Of a stretch of 14,867 nt of DNA, positions 1 through 7,776 are shown piece after piece. Under the pieces are notes generated by a model, which was not told where the DNA came from, searched no databases, and worked only from the letters and a program-made list of their open reading frames with translations. Both the position numbers and the translations under genes were made by a program. Origin of the DNA: Candidatus Methylomirabilota bacterium (lineage in GTDB: Bacteria > Methylomirabilota > Methylomirabilia > Methylomirabilales > Methylomirabilaceae); assembly GCA_028869615.1 (NCBI GenBank), contig JAGWRQ010000033.1, positions 1-14,867 of the forward strand. Reading direction: 5' to 3'. Every line of letters begins with the position of its first letter. Position 1 is the stretch's first letter.

Positions 1-245
1 CAGTAGCAGTGTCTGGTTATCGCTGTCCCTTAATGGATCGTCTGTATCGTGATTGGATTCGGGTAGATGCCAATACTCGTCTCTGTAATTCGTCCAAAGG
101 TGAACGCACAGAGTCACTTTGGGTGAACTACGACCCGGAATCTTACCCTCAAGTTATCGGGTGCGGGTTGACCGACAAGAACATGTATCTTTTCGAGCGG
201 CCTGCTCATTATAGGACACGGCAACATGCCCAAAAAAGGCGGTGA
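1..245 (+). CDS. DNA adenine methyltransferase (Dam/D12 class), C-terminal fragment
   Basis: The reading frame is open from the window edge (first full codon at 3) and ends with TGA at 243-245, so only about the last 80 residues are present. The visible part starts VAVSGYRCPLMDRLYRDW, which fits the C-terminal 'SGY.xPLY.xLY..W' block of D12-class N6-adenine methyltransferases. It is followed by an R-T-E-S-L-W-V-N segment like the family's '(R)TExLWxN' ending. The catalytic and AdoMet-binding motifs lie outside the window. The stop overlaps the start of the next gene by 20 nt, so the two are probably translated together as a restriction-modification pair, this enzyme methylating host DNA at the nuclease's site. 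The identification rests on a short tail recalled from the family and could be another methylase subclass. Confidence 0.62.
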   Translation, partial: VAVSGYRCPLMDRLYRDWIRVDANTRLCNSSKGERTESLWVNYDPESYPQVIGCGLTDKNMYLFERPAHYRTRQHAQKRR

Positions 246-1353
246 CGTAAGACCTTTCAACTTCGACCGGGCTGCAAAGTTGCTTGAGACGCACTGGCAG
301 GCCGTCGTGACTGAAGCGGACGCAAGGCCCCAGTTGTGGTACATTGCCGACGCTGCGCTACGCGAGGCAATTCGGGCTTCGGTCAACCACAAACAGGTTG
401 CTTATCGGTTTTGCCTACCTGTTCAGCTTCTCGGGAAACTAACGGATCCAAATTTAGACTGCCTACGTCTTCAAAAAAGGAAGGGCGACAGAAGGGACGT
501 TACCGGATGGGACGCCCGTAGCTTGGCAACCAAAGTAGTCGCACAGTTCAACCAGCGTCAGGAGAATATTCTGGGCACTTCTACAGACCCTTACGTCGGT
601 AACCCGATGCGAATTCCTCGCATGGCCCGAGACGACAAGAGCAAGAAGGACGTAATTGGGTGGAATACGCTGGTAGGCGTCTTGGAGCAGGTAGAGTCGC
701 GATGCGATTCCGCTTTCACTGAAGCGGTGTTCCGAGAGGTCTTATTGGAAATGTTCCGTCGGCAGAAATCCCTCCGCTTTGTATATCCCCTGCCACCACG
801 CATTAGTCTGGAAAATTCTCTTTCAATGGCTCGACGCTTCCTGGAGGAGAAATCTGGGGGTGATAGGGGGCTGGCTCTTTGTGGTGCGCTGTTTGACGCC
901 ATAGGTACCCACTTCCGCCTGTACGCGAAAGTTGAGCGTGCTCGAATCAATGCTAGCGATGAAGCTACGGGTCAAGCTGCCGACTTGGAATGTGTCAGTG
1001 ACGAGGGCAAAGTTGTATTGGCTGTTGAAGTGAAAGAACGTACACTAACGCTAACCGACGTCGAGGGAACACTCAGGAAATGTCGGCAACGCGAGATTAG
1101 GGATGTCTTCTTTACAATTCCTGGCGTAAGGGACGAAGAGAAGACCGCCCTTGACGAACGAATTGCGCGGGCATTCGCCGGCGGCCAGAATCTCTACGTG
1201 TTCGATTTTTTCGATTTGTCACGCAGCGTTTTGGCGCTAGGGGGAGAACCCATACGCATTACGTTTCTTCAAAAGGTGGGCGAGCATCTCGATCTTTGGA
1301 ACACTCAACCAGCACACCGCCAGGCTTGGAAGAAGCTTCTGGAGAGTCTTTGA
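226..1353 (+). CDS. SacI-family type II restriction endonuclease
   Basis: This 375-residue protein matches my recollection of the SacI restriction endonuclease family (prototype site GAGCTC) along most of its length. Recognisable blocks are GWDARSLATKVV (about 94-105), the segment at about 115-131 containing LGTSTDPYV, and EKSGGDRGLA (208-217). A late block contains ADLEC followed by VLAVEVKER. Asp253 together with Glu268-Val-Lys270 makes a plausible PD-(D/E)xK metal-binding catalytic centre. The ATG at 226 lies inside the end of the upstream methyltransferase gene, as expected for a tightly coupled restriction-modification operon. The protein acts in the cytoplasm, cutting unmethylated incoming DNA. 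The cut site cannot be read from sequence, so specificity for GAGCTC is only an inference from family. The gene appears intact. Its 3' end converges on the YHS gene with a 74-nt gap. Confidence 0.82.
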   Translation: MPKKGGDVRPFNFDRAAKLLETHWQAVVTEADARPQLWYIADAALREAIRASVNHKQVAYRFCLPVQLLGKLTDPNLDCLRLQKRKGDRRDVTGWDARSLATKVVAQFNQRQENILGTSTDPYVGNPMRIPRMARDDKSKKDVIGWNTLVGVLEQVESRCDSAFTEAVFREVLLEMFRRQKSLRFVYPLPPRISLENSLSMARRFLEEKSGGDRGLALCGALFDAIGTHFRLYAKVERARINASDEATGQAADLECVSDEGKVVLAVEVKERTLTLTDVEGTLRKCRQREIRDVFFTIPGVRDEEKTALDERIARAFAGGQNLYVFDFFDLSRSVLALGGEPIRITFLQKVGEHLDLWNTQPAHRQAWKKLLESL

Positions 1354-1427
1354 CGATTCGCAACTCGTAATCTGCCCTTCCAGGCGGCCTGAAATCCGTA
1401 CCTCTCGCCTTGGACTCCTGGTACGCA

Positions 1428-1574
1428 CTATTTCGAAATGTATTTCTCCGGCGACTGTTCGAAGGCGCGCTTGCAGCCGACTGCACAGAAATAATAGGTC
1501 ACCCCTTGATAGACGGCTGTAGCCGCCGCCTGCTTCTCATCCACTGTCATCTTACATACGGGATCTTTAGCCAT
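1428..1574 (-). CDS. 48-residue stand-alone YHS-domain metal-binding protein
   Basis: A small gene of 48 codons plus TAG. The protein starts MAKDPVCKMTV and contains [12 protein letters not shown], the standard YHS/TRASH-like pattern with Cys7, Cys30 and Cys34 as likely metal ligands. It is a near copy of the YHS domain that begins the copper ATPase in the same operon ([11 protein letters not shown] ... [12 protein letters not shown]). The start is set by a purine-rich ribosome-binding site (GAGGGGAG) just upstream. The start codon lies 12 nt after the stop of the PCYCGC gene, so the two are probably co-transcribed. The likely role is binding Cu(I) or another soft metal in the cytoplasm and passing it to the exporter, inferred from context. 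It is the last gene of the copper block. Confidence 0.8.
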   Translation of the reverse strand: MAKDPVCKMTVDEKQAAATAVYQGVTYYFCAVGCKRAFEQSPEKYISK

Positions 1575-1586
1575 CGCTCTCCCCTC

Positions 1587-2012
1587 TTATCTCGCATATT
1601 TTCGGTCGATTGCCGCCTTGATCTCTGGAATTTTCTTCCCTTGCTTGTACATGGCATACGCATCCAGCGTAATGTCTTGGCACATCCTTCAGGTATCCGC
1701 ATGCCGATCCGCGTAGCAATCGAGGTTGTTTCGGTGATCCGCTGACTTGTAGCAACCACAATAACACGGCATCTGCTCGAGCAGCTCTGGCGCCTCCTTC
1801 GCGATCCGATAGGTCTCAGCCAGCTTGCCGCTGAACAGCGTCGGCGAGGGTGTGGCCGGGCGTGGATGTCTAGGAACACCCGGCAGGCCGCCGTCGATAC
1901 CTGCCGCAACAGGCCCATCAGTGACCAGTCCGATGAGAAGGCCGACCAGACCTCCGCCGAGAATCCTCAGCGCCGACCGTCGGTCAGGCTGCTCTATTGG
2001 ATCTTGCTCCAT
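1587..2012 (-). CDS. PCYCGC-motif exported protein with in-frame UGA, candidate selenoprotein
   Basis: The frame runs from ATG at 2012, eight nt after a strong SD (AGGAGGT), to TAA at 1587: 141 residues if the TGA at 1689-1691 is read. Residues 11-16 (RRSALR) followed by a Gly/Leu-rich stretch look like a twin-arginine-type signal or N-terminal anchor. The core has PCYCGC (82-87) and a further Cys at 99, the signature of the PCYCGC family of extracytoplasmic proteins of unknown role. After HADT comes the TGA (codon 108), then in the same frame RMCQDITLDAYAMYKQGKK and a C-terminus ending AAIDRKYAR, which matches the family's usual ending. As I recall the family, relatives carry CxxC here, so the TGA falls on the first Cys, giving U108-x-x-C111. 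A SECIS-like hairpin follows. The alternative is a nonsense mutation or sequencing error truncating the protein at 107 residues. Position in the operon suggests copper binding or redox work outside the cytoplasm. Confidence 0.72.
1649..1675 (-). promoter_or_regulatory. SECIS-like hairpin downstream of in-frame UGA
   Basis: Read on the - strand, TACGC (1671-1667), loop TGGAT (1666-1662) and GCGTA (1661-1657) form a perfect 5-bp hairpin. It is extended by ACAT (1675-1672) pairing with ATGT (1652-1649) across a 4-nt one-sided bulge. The apical loop begins 22 nt after the TGA at 1689-1691 and has G at its second and third positions. Known bacterial SECIS elements place a small loop with an early G roughly 16-37 nt after the UGA, so spacing and loop fit. 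The stem is short, and a chance hairpin in coding sequence cannot be excluded. Confidence 0.5.
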
Positions 2013-2073
2013 ACGTTTTTACCTCCTCTCTCTTATGGACGAACTCAAATCAGCATTCCGATCACTAGCAGCC

Positions 2074-2102
2074 ATTGTATCACCTCAGATAGCCGCTATG
2101 AA
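2074..2102 (-). promoter_or_regulatory. Weak candidate promoter for the PCYCGC-YHS gene pair
   Basis: On the - strand TTCATA (2102-2097) and TACAAT (2079-2074) are separated by 17 nt and lie just upstream of the PCYCGC gene, overlapping the copA stop codon. The -10 match is good and the -35 weak. It could give the last two genes of the copper block transcription of their own in addition to read-through from copA. Confidence 0.25.
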
Positions 2103-4552
2103 GACGCCGTCACAACCATGGGTTGAAAGCTCCGCAATCGGAGGGCATTACTGACCACAGTCACCGACGAAAGCGCCATCGCCGCGCCGGCCAGAACTGG
2201 ACTCAACAGCACACCAAACACCGGGTAGAGAACCCCGGCCGCCACTGGAATCAATACCACATTATAGGCAAACGCCCAAAACAGGTTCTGCCTGATGTTC
2301 CGCATTGTCAGCCTGCTTAATTGAAGGGCTGTCACGACGCTTCGCAGGTCGCCCCCAATCAGGGTGATATCGGCGGCCTCCATTGCCACATCGGTCCCTG
2401 TTCCGATGGCGATCCCGACATCGGCCTGGGCCAAGGCGGGGGCGTCATTGATCCCATCGCCCACCATCGCCACCAGCTTCCCCTGCTCTTGGAGCCTTCG
2501 AACCTCTAACGCCTTATGTTCCGGCAGGACTTCCGCCAGCACCCGATCGATCCCGACCTGCCTAGCGATGGCCTCGGCTGTCCGACGGGTATCACCGGTG
2601 ATCACGGCCACCTCGATGCCCAGATGACGCAGAGTCGACACAGCCGACTGCGAAAATGGTTTGACGACGTCGGCCACGGCTATGATACCAAGAAGTCGAG
2701 CATCGGCGGCAACGAACATCGGCGTCTTGCCCTCTCCCGACAACGCCTCCACCTGCACGTCCATCCCGCCGAGGTCGATCTCGCGCTGCTGCATCAGGGC
2801 AGCGTTACCGAGAAGAACCTCCTGCCCATCCACGACGGCCCCGATCCCATATCCCGGGATTGCCTTAAACTCCTGCGGCTCGGCGAGGTCAAGCCCCTTC
2901 GCCTTGGCGTGATCAATAATCGCCTGCCCAAGCGGATGTTCGGAGCCTTGTTCCGCCGATGCCGCCAGCCTAAGCAGGGTGCCGGGTTCGGAACTCGAAA
3001 CGATGTCGGTCACGACTGGCTGGCCGACGGTCAGCGTGCCGGTCTTGTCGAAAATGATCACGTTCGCCTGGTAGGCCCGTTCAAGGCTCTCGGCGTTCTT
3101 GATCAGGATCCCGTGTTCTGCCCCCTTGCCGATTCCGACCATAATCGACGTGGGCGTCGCGAGACCCAGGGCGCAGGGGCAAGCGATCACCAGCACGGCC
3201 ACAAAGTTCGAGAGGGCGAAGAGAAATGCCTGCTCCCCCCCGAGCAGCAACCAGACTCCGAAGGTCACGACCGCGACCACCAGGACGATCGGCACAAAGA
3301 CCCCGGCGATCTTATCGACCAGCCGCTGGATGGGCGCCTTCGATCCCTGGGCCTGCTCCACCAGTCGAACAATCTGGGCGAGAACGGTCTCCCGTCCGAC
3401 CCTGGTCGCCTCGAACTTGAAGCTGCCCATCTTATTCACCGTGGCGCCGATGACCTGATCGCCCGGCCCCTTCTCGACAGGGAAGCTCTCCCCGGTCAGC
3501 ATCGACTCATCCAGTGCCGACTGCCCCTCGCGGATGATCCCGTCTACCGGCACCTTCTCCCCGGGCCTGACCAATACCAGGTCGCCGACCCGGACCTCCT
3601 CTACCGGGATGTCTTGCGTGAGGTCGCCACGAATCACCCGGGCGGTCTTGGCCCGAAGTCCCATCAGCTTCTTGATCGCCTCCGAGGTCCGACCCTTCGC
3701 CTTGGCCTCCAGCCACCTCCCCATGACAATCAGGGTCATCAGGATGGCGGCGGTGTCGTAGTAGGTCATCGCCTCCATCCCCGTTGGCGCAATGGATGCC
3801 GGGAAGAAGGTAAGCGCCGCGCTGTACAGGTAGGCCGCATTCGTCCCGATCGAGACCAAGGTGTTCATGTCGGCAGTGCGGTGTTTCAGGCTCGCCCAGA
3901 ACCCTCGGTGAAACTGCCAGCCGACCCAAAACTGTACTGGCGTGGTGAGGACCAAAAGCACATAGGGGTTGGATAGCGGCGCCGGAGCCCATGCAAACCA
4001 GTCCGGAAAGCTCCCCATCAGCACGGGAACGCTCAGAGCTGCCCCCACGAGAAACTTGGTCCGAAGAAAATGGATCTCCGCTTCTCGCGTCGTCTTCTCT
4101 ACATCCGGTGTTGGAGCAGCGGCCATGTCCGGGACCGCATACCCGGCCGCTTCGATTGCGCGGCGCAGATCAGTCGGTCCAGTGACGGAGTCGAGATAGG
4201 CCACCGTTGCCCGCTCCGTGGCGAAGTTGACGGAGGCGGAGACCACCCCCGGGACGTCCTGCAACGCCTGCTCGATGTGCTGCACGCACGAGGCACAGGA
4301 CATCCCCCGGATCGGGATCTCGATCACCTTCGTGTTTACACCTTGTACCCCCGCTTTCGCGGGGGTAGGCCCTTGCACCTCGCGCCTCGCGCCTCGCGCC
4401 CCGGCTTTTTCACTTACATACTGCTCCGGCGATTTGTCGAACGCCTCCTTACAGCCTACCGCGCAAAAATAGTAATCCACCCCTCGGTAGCGACTCGTAC
4501 CCGCCGCCTCCTCAGGGAGCACATCCATGCCGCAAATCGGATCTCTCGCCAT
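2096..4552 (-). CDS. copA: Cu(I)-exporting P1B-type ATPase with N-terminal YHS and HMA domains
   Basis: This 818-residue inner-membrane pump exports Cu(I) at the cost of ATP. Order of parts: a YHS domain (1-48), a low-complexity linker (about 49-75), one heavy-metal-associated domain with GMSCASC (83-89), then the transmembrane and catalytic parts. The actuator has TGES (353-356). The metal site is CPC (458-460), with Tyr-Asn (763-764) and M-x-x-S-S (792-796), the Cu(I)-type P1B-1 set. Also present are the phosphorylation motif DKTGTLT (502-508), the HP motif in SEHPLG (537-542) and the hinge GDGIND (698-703). All key residues are intact. The ATG at 4552 lies two nt after the TGA of the flavoprotein gene, so translation is probably coupled, and expression is expected to follow the csoR promoter. 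The YHS extension and the repeat-derived linker are unusual. Confidence 0.96.
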   Translation of the reverse strand: MARDPICGMDVLPEEAAGTSRYRGVDYYFCAVGCKEAFDKSPEQYVSEKAGARGARREVQGPTPAKAGVQGVNTKVIEIPIRGMSCASCVQHIEQALQDVPGVVSASVNFATERATVAYLDSVTGPTDLRRAIEAAGYAVPDMAAAPTPDVEKTTREAEIHFLRTKFLVGAALSVPVLMGSFPDWFAWAPAPLSNPYVLLVLTTPVQFWVGWQFHRGFWASLKHRTADMNTLVSIGTNAAYLYSAALTFFPASIAPTGMEAMTYYDTAAILMTLIVMGRWLEAKAKGRTSEAIKKLMGLRAKTARVIRGDLTQDIPVEEVRVGDLVLVRPGEKVPVDGIIREGQSALDESMLTGESFPVEKGPGDQVIGATVNKMGSFKFEATRVGRETVLAQIVRLVEQAQGSKAPIQRLVDKIAGVFVPIVLVVAVVTFGVWLLLGGEQAFLFALSNFVAVLVIACPCALGLATPTSIMVGIGKGAEHGILIKNAESLERAYQANVIIFDKTGTLTVGQPVVTDIVSSSEPGTLLRLAASAEQGSEHPLGQAIIDHAKAKGLDLAEPQEFKAIPGYGIGAVVDGQEVLLGNAALMQQREIDLGGMDVQVEALSGEGKTPMFVAADARLLGIIAVADVVKPFSQSAVSTLRHLGIEVAVITGDTRRTAEAIARQVGIDRVLAEVLPEHKALEVRRLQEQGKLVAMVGDGINDAPALAQADVGIAIGTGTDVAMEAADITLIGGDLRSVVTALQLSRLTMRNIRQNLFWAFAYNVVLIPVAAGVLYPVFGVLLSPVLAGAAMALSSVTVVSNALRLRSFQPMVVTASS
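4347..4400. repeat. Palindrome plus 7-bp tandem repeat inside the copA linker
   Basis: ACCCCCGC (4347-4354) and GCGGGGGT (4359-4366) form a perfect 8-bp inverted repeat around TTTC. It is followed by three tandem copies of CCTCGCG (4378-4398). In the copA frame the palindrome is translated as the [12 protein letters not shown] sequence that dispersed palindromic repeats encode in many bacterial genomes. It sits between the YHS and HMA domains and keeps the frame, so it looks like a repeat that inserted into a tolerant linker. Confidence 0.7.
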
Positions 4553-4554
4553 TA

Positions 4555-5748
4555 TCAGCTTCCCAACGCCTTGCGTTTCGGGTTGAAGTAGCCTTGATCA
4601 CCCCAGACCCCAAACAGCATGGCCAGAGGCCGAGGGGTCCCCGCCCAGGCCCGCTTCTCGAATACACGGTAGTTTGTCTCGCCGATCAAAACCTTTCGGT
4701 AGTGTTCGATCAGCCCGAGACGCCATTTCAGCACCTGAAACCATAGCCAGGGGGCCCGATGGGCCACGCGGCTCAGCCGCCCGGCCGCCTCAAGTTCCGG
4801 AATAATCGCCGTCGACACCGCCGCCTGATACGACGAGAGGTCGCCGCCGTGGTTGCCAGCCGTAAGAATTGCCTGCGCCGCCAGTTGTCCGCTTTGGATA
4901 GCATAGTAAATCCCTTCCCCCAGAAAGGGATCGACCAGACATGCCGCGTCGCCTGTAAGCAGCGTGCGTCCGCGGTAAAGCGGGCCGGTCCCGTCGTGAT
5001 AGATCGGGAGCAGCGCGCCGGTGGTCCGTACCGGCCTGCGGTCTCTGAAGTCGCCGGAGTTGAGAAAGCTCGTCAGGCACGGCAGGACCTGCTTCGCTGC
5101 CTTGCGGTCGACCGCCACGCCGACAGAGGCAACCCCCCGCTTCGAAAAGGCCCAGCAATACCCCCCTGGGGCTCGGCCCACATCGAGAATCACACGGCCC
5201 TTCAGCACGGCCTCACCCGCGCTCGTCAAGGGCAGTTCCGCGTCCAGTCCTACGAGCCTTGGCTGCGCCCGATTCGGAAACAGATCCCGAGCGACGACGC
5301 CGCAGGCGCCATCGGCCCCAACCAGGAAATCAGCGGTCGCCATCCTCCCATCGAAATCAACCTCAACGCAACTCGCCGATTCTCTGACAGCTCGCACCGC
5401 CTGTCCATCCTGGAGTTCAGCTCCAGCCTCAACCGCCCGGCCGCACAGGGCCTGATCGAACTTATCGCGCCAGACCATGTAAGCCACCGGCTCCGAAAAG
5501 GTCGCCTCGACCGGATCGCGACCGCGCCAGGTAAAGGTAAGGCTGGTGATCTGCTCCTCGATCAACTTACCCGGATCGAACGGGAGCAGCCCTTCCACCC
5601 GTCGCGACAGGCAACCACCGCACGCCTTATAGCGCGGCAGTCTCCGCCGCTCCAGCAGGAGCACCCTGGCGCCGGCCTTTGCCAGCGCAAGTGCCGCCGT
5701 TGCCCCGGCAGGGCCACCGCCGACCACGATCACATCGTATCGTGCCAC
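4555..5748 (-). CDS. Geranylgeranyl reductase-family FAD-dependent oxidoreductase
   Basis: A 397-residue flavoprotein. The N-terminal FAD-binding Rossmann motif is [15 protein letters not shown] (5-19). It is followed by [12 protein letters not shown] (39-50), the Cys-rich 'CGG' motif typical of the geranylgeranyl-reductase family, then VGADGACG (143-150), and the second FAD motif [15 protein letters not shown] (266-280). Family members saturate isoprenoid chains of lipids, quinones or chlorophyll, and the substrate here cannot be told. The start is a GTG at 5748 with GGAGGGG just upstream. The gene lies 15 nt after csoR and two nt before copA, so it is part of the copper-regulated operon. 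That placement suggests a redox or membrane-lipid job linked to copper stress rather than pigment synthesis, but this is inference. Confidence 0.85.
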   Translation of the reverse strand: MARYDVIVVGGGPAGATAALALAKAGARVLLLERRRLPRYKACGGCLSRRVEGLLPFDPGKLIEEQITSLTFTWRGRDPVEATFSEPVAYMVWRDKFDQALCGRAVEAGAELQDGQAVRAVRESASCVEVDFDGRMATADFLVGADGACGVVARDLFPNRAQPRLVGLDAELPLTSAGEAVLKGRVILDVGRAPGGYCWAFSKRGVASVGVAVDRKAAKQVLPCLTSFLNSGDFRDRRPVRTTGALLPIYHDGTGPLYRGRTLLTGDAACLVDPFLGEGIYYAIQSGQLAAQAILTAGNHGGDLSSYQAAVSTAIIPELEAAGRLSRVAHRAPWLWFQVLKWRLGLIEHYRKVLIGETNYRVFEKRAWAGTPRPLAMLFGVWGDQGYFNPKRKALGS

Positions 5749-5763
5749 AAACCCCTCCGCTAC

Positions 5764-6042
5764 CTACCGGCCGTAACGCGCGAAGACCTCCAGAAGCTCC
5801 TCAATCTTCTTCTGGCGATCCTCCGCCCGCCCGGAGGCCATCGCCTCCGTGACACACGATTCGATATGGCGGCCCAGCAGAATCTTACGGACCTGTTCCA
5901 ACGCCCCCTGGATGGCGGAGATCTGGAGCAGAATATCGACGCAGTACTTCCCCTCCTCCACCATCCGCTGCACGCCCTGTACCTGGCCCTCGATCCGGCT
6001 CAGGCGCGCCAGCGCCTTTTGCTTCGCCTCTTCGTCCATCAT
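5764..6042 (-). CDS. csoR: CsoR-family copper-sensing repressor
   Basis: This 92-residue all-helical protein of the CsoR/RcnR (DUF156) family binds operator DNA as a tetramer and releases it when Cu(I) binds. The family core ARLSRIEGQVQGVQRMVEEG is clear. The Cu(I) ligands Cys34, His59 and Cys63 have exactly the spacing of Cys36, His61 and Cys65 in the founding CsoR, favouring copper over nickel, cobalt or formaldehyde sensing. The start could be Met1 or Met2, which are adjacent, and an AGAGGCAGAG stretch precedes them. It is the first gene of the copper block, transcribed from a promoter whose start region carries a CsoR-like inverted repeat, so the operon is probably autoregulated and switched on by copper. 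Confidence 0.92.
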   Translation of the reverse strand: MMDEEAKQKALARLSRIEGQVQGVQRMVEEGKYCVDILLQISAIQGALEQVRKILLGRHIESCVTEAMASGRAEDRQKKIEELLEVFARYGR

Positions 6043-6070
6043 CTCTGCCTCTGAAAGGATTTCAGATTAG

Positions 6071-6087
6071 ATACCCTACTACGGTAT
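6071..6087. promoter_or_regulatory. CsoR-type operator
   Basis: ATACC (6071-6075) and GGTAT (6083-6087) form a perfect inverted repeat with a 7-nt spacer, within ATACCCTACTACGGTAT. This resembles known CsoR operators such as the TACCC...GGGTA type upstream of copper operons. It lies immediately downstream of the -10 box of the csoR promoter, where a bound repressor would block initiation. Confidence 0.65.
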
Positions 6088-6116
6088 AGTATAGTTTTCC
6101 AAAACAATCCCGTCAA
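6088..6116 (-). promoter_or_regulatory. Sigma70-type promoter of the csoR-copA operon
   Basis: On the - strand TTGACG (6116-6111) and TATACT (6093-6088) are separated by exactly 17 nt, five of six matches to consensus at the -35 and five of six at the -10. It lies about 50 nt upstream of csoR and abuts the inverted repeat proposed as the CsoR operator. Confidence 0.72.
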
Positions 6117-6171
6117 TATTCAGATTATACCCCCAACAGAACGATTGACAGCGCCATTCGTTCATTGGTCT

Positions 6172-6248
6172 GTCATTGCGAGCACCCGGAGGGTGCGTGG
6201 CAATCTTCCGGTAGAACATCGGGATTGCTTCGCTACGCTCGCAATGAC
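6172..6248. repeat. Dispersed palindromic repeat with 12-bp inverted ends
   Basis: GTCATTGCGAGC (6172-6183) and GCTCGCAATGAC (6237-6248) are perfect 12-bp inverted repeats bounding a 77-bp element. It is of the widely dispersed type whose translation gives strings such as 'RDCFAALAMT'. It lies in the intergenic stretch between the csoR promoter and the insertion sequence. I see no gene in 6117-6402 apart from this repeat. Confidence 0.75.
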
Positions 6249-6402
6249 GCATCCCAATGACTATTCTTGGTTAGACTATCCTGTGCCTCCCCTTGTGCAC
6301 CTGACTGCATCAGCATTTTCCCTTTTCGTTTCTCGCGCCTGTCCACGGCTTGTTGCCTGAATCTGTTCTCCTCGCTCGTACTTTTCCTTGAAGGTATGCC
6401 AT

Positions 6403-6429
6403 AGTTAGTTGAATAAGCGAAACGACTCC
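6403..6429 (+). repeat. Left terminal inverted repeat of the IS
   Basis: Starts AGTTAGTTGAATAAGCGAA and matches the reverse complement of 7777-7805 with a few mismatches and small gaps. It marks the left boundary, just upstream of the transposase leader. Confidence 0.7.
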
Positions 6430-6488
6430 ATTAAGGTGGAGCGGTTAGTGTCGCGAACCGAACACCCCACGCAGAAAGGAGCCGCTTC

Positions 6489-7765
6489 ATGAAGAGAGTA
6501 GTCCGAATCACGAAACGGGGCAAGGTGCAAGACGTGAATCCCACGAACCTGGAAGTCGCTCCCGCGCTGAACGAGGTGGATGCGAAGGTGGCCTGCATCC
6601 AGGCGCTCATCCCAATCGCGCTCACTGCCGTCGAGGAGGAACTCACGGCGGAACTGACCCGCCTGGCGGGGCCCAAGTATAGTCGCACGAGCGGTCTGCC
6701 TGGCGTGGTCCGCTGGTGTCGCCAGCGGGGGTCGGTCTACTTGGCCGACCAGAAGATTCCTGTGATCTACCAGCGGGCCCGCAATCGGCTGACCCGGCAG
6801 GCGGTGCCCTTGTCGATCTACCAGCGGCTGCAGGTCCCCCGCGAAGCTGATGCCGGGCTCTTCCGCAAGATCCTCCTGGGACTGCGCTGTCGCGACTACG
6901 CGCCCTGTGCGGAGGCGGTCCCTGACGCCTTCGGGCTGAGTGCCTCCTCCATCTCCCGTCGCTTCATCCGGGCGAGTGCCAAGCAGCTGCAGGTACTCCA
7001 GGAGCGCCGTCTCGATCGCTACGACATCGTGGCCGTGCTCCTCGACGGCAAGACCTTCGCCGAGGACGAGATGGTGGTCGCGGTGGGGGTGACGCTCACC
7101 GGAGAGAAGGTGATCCTGGGCTTCGTCCAGACCGCGACGGAAAATGAGAAAGTGTGCTCCGCCTTCCTGCGGGAGTTGATCGACCGAGGTCTGCGGATCG
7201 AGCAGGGGCTGCTCTGTGTTCTCGATGGCGCGAAGGGCTTCCGGAAGGCCATCCAGACCGTCTTCGGCGCCCAGGTCCTCATCCAGCGCTGTCAGTGGCA
7301 TAAGCGGGAGCATGTCGTGGCCTACCTGCCGACGTCCCAGCAGGCGATCTGACGTCGGAGGCTCCAGGCCGCGTATGAGCAACCGACCTATGCCCTGGCG
7401 AAGGCCGCCCGGCTCAACCTGCGGCAGGACCTCACGCGACTGAACGCATCGGCGATCGGCAGTCTTGATGAAGGGTTGGAGGAAACCTTGACGCTGCATC
7501 GCCTCGGCGTCTTCTCGGCCCTAGGGAGGAGCCTGAAGACAACCAACTGTCTCGAATCCGTCAATGCACTGATCGGGCAGCGCACCGACAAGGTCGATCG
7601 CTGGCGGAGTTCCGATCAGAAACGGCGATGACTCGCCGCCGCGCTGCTTGACATCGAACCGCGGCTGCACCGAATCAAGGCTTCCGGGCGCTGCCCTTGC
7701 TGCGCCACGCACTGCACCAGGAACTTCTCGGGAAGATGCGGATGAGTGAACGTCAGGTTGCGTGA
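6489..7765 (+). pseudogene. Mutator-family (IS256-like) transposase pseudogene
   Basis: The frame starts at ATG 6489 after AAAGGAG and would encode about 425 residues. Residues 1-287 are intact. They include a DDE-type core with VLLDGKTF, an LIDRGL block, VLDGAKGF, and RCQWHKREHVVAYLP, as in the Mutator family. A TGA at 7350-7352 then falls where relatives have Trp (before RRRLQAAYEQ). The frame continues through LKTTNCLESVNALIGQRT, which carries the catalytic-Glu region, to a second TGA at 7629-7631, again at an expected Trp (before LAAALLDIEPRLHRIK). One G seems missing near 7680, after which another frame completes FRALPLLRHALHQELLGK and stops at 7763-7765. Three lesions make it inactive unless the sequence has errors. 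Confidence 0.85.
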
Positions 7766-7776
7766 TCTTATGACCG

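Noticed and set aside
2516..3976. 486-codon open frame on the + strand
   Set aside because: It lies wholly opposite copA, whose every motif is intact. It is rich in Arg, His, Pro and Asp as shadow frames of high-GC genes are, and has no protein-like features.
4759..6054. 431-codon open frame on the + strand
   Set aside because: It is antisense to the flavoprotein and csoR genes, with shadow-type composition and no ribosome-binding site of note.
6405..7499. 364-codon open frame on the - strand
   Set aside because: It is antisense to the transposase and begins and ends within the insertion sequence without recognisable domains.
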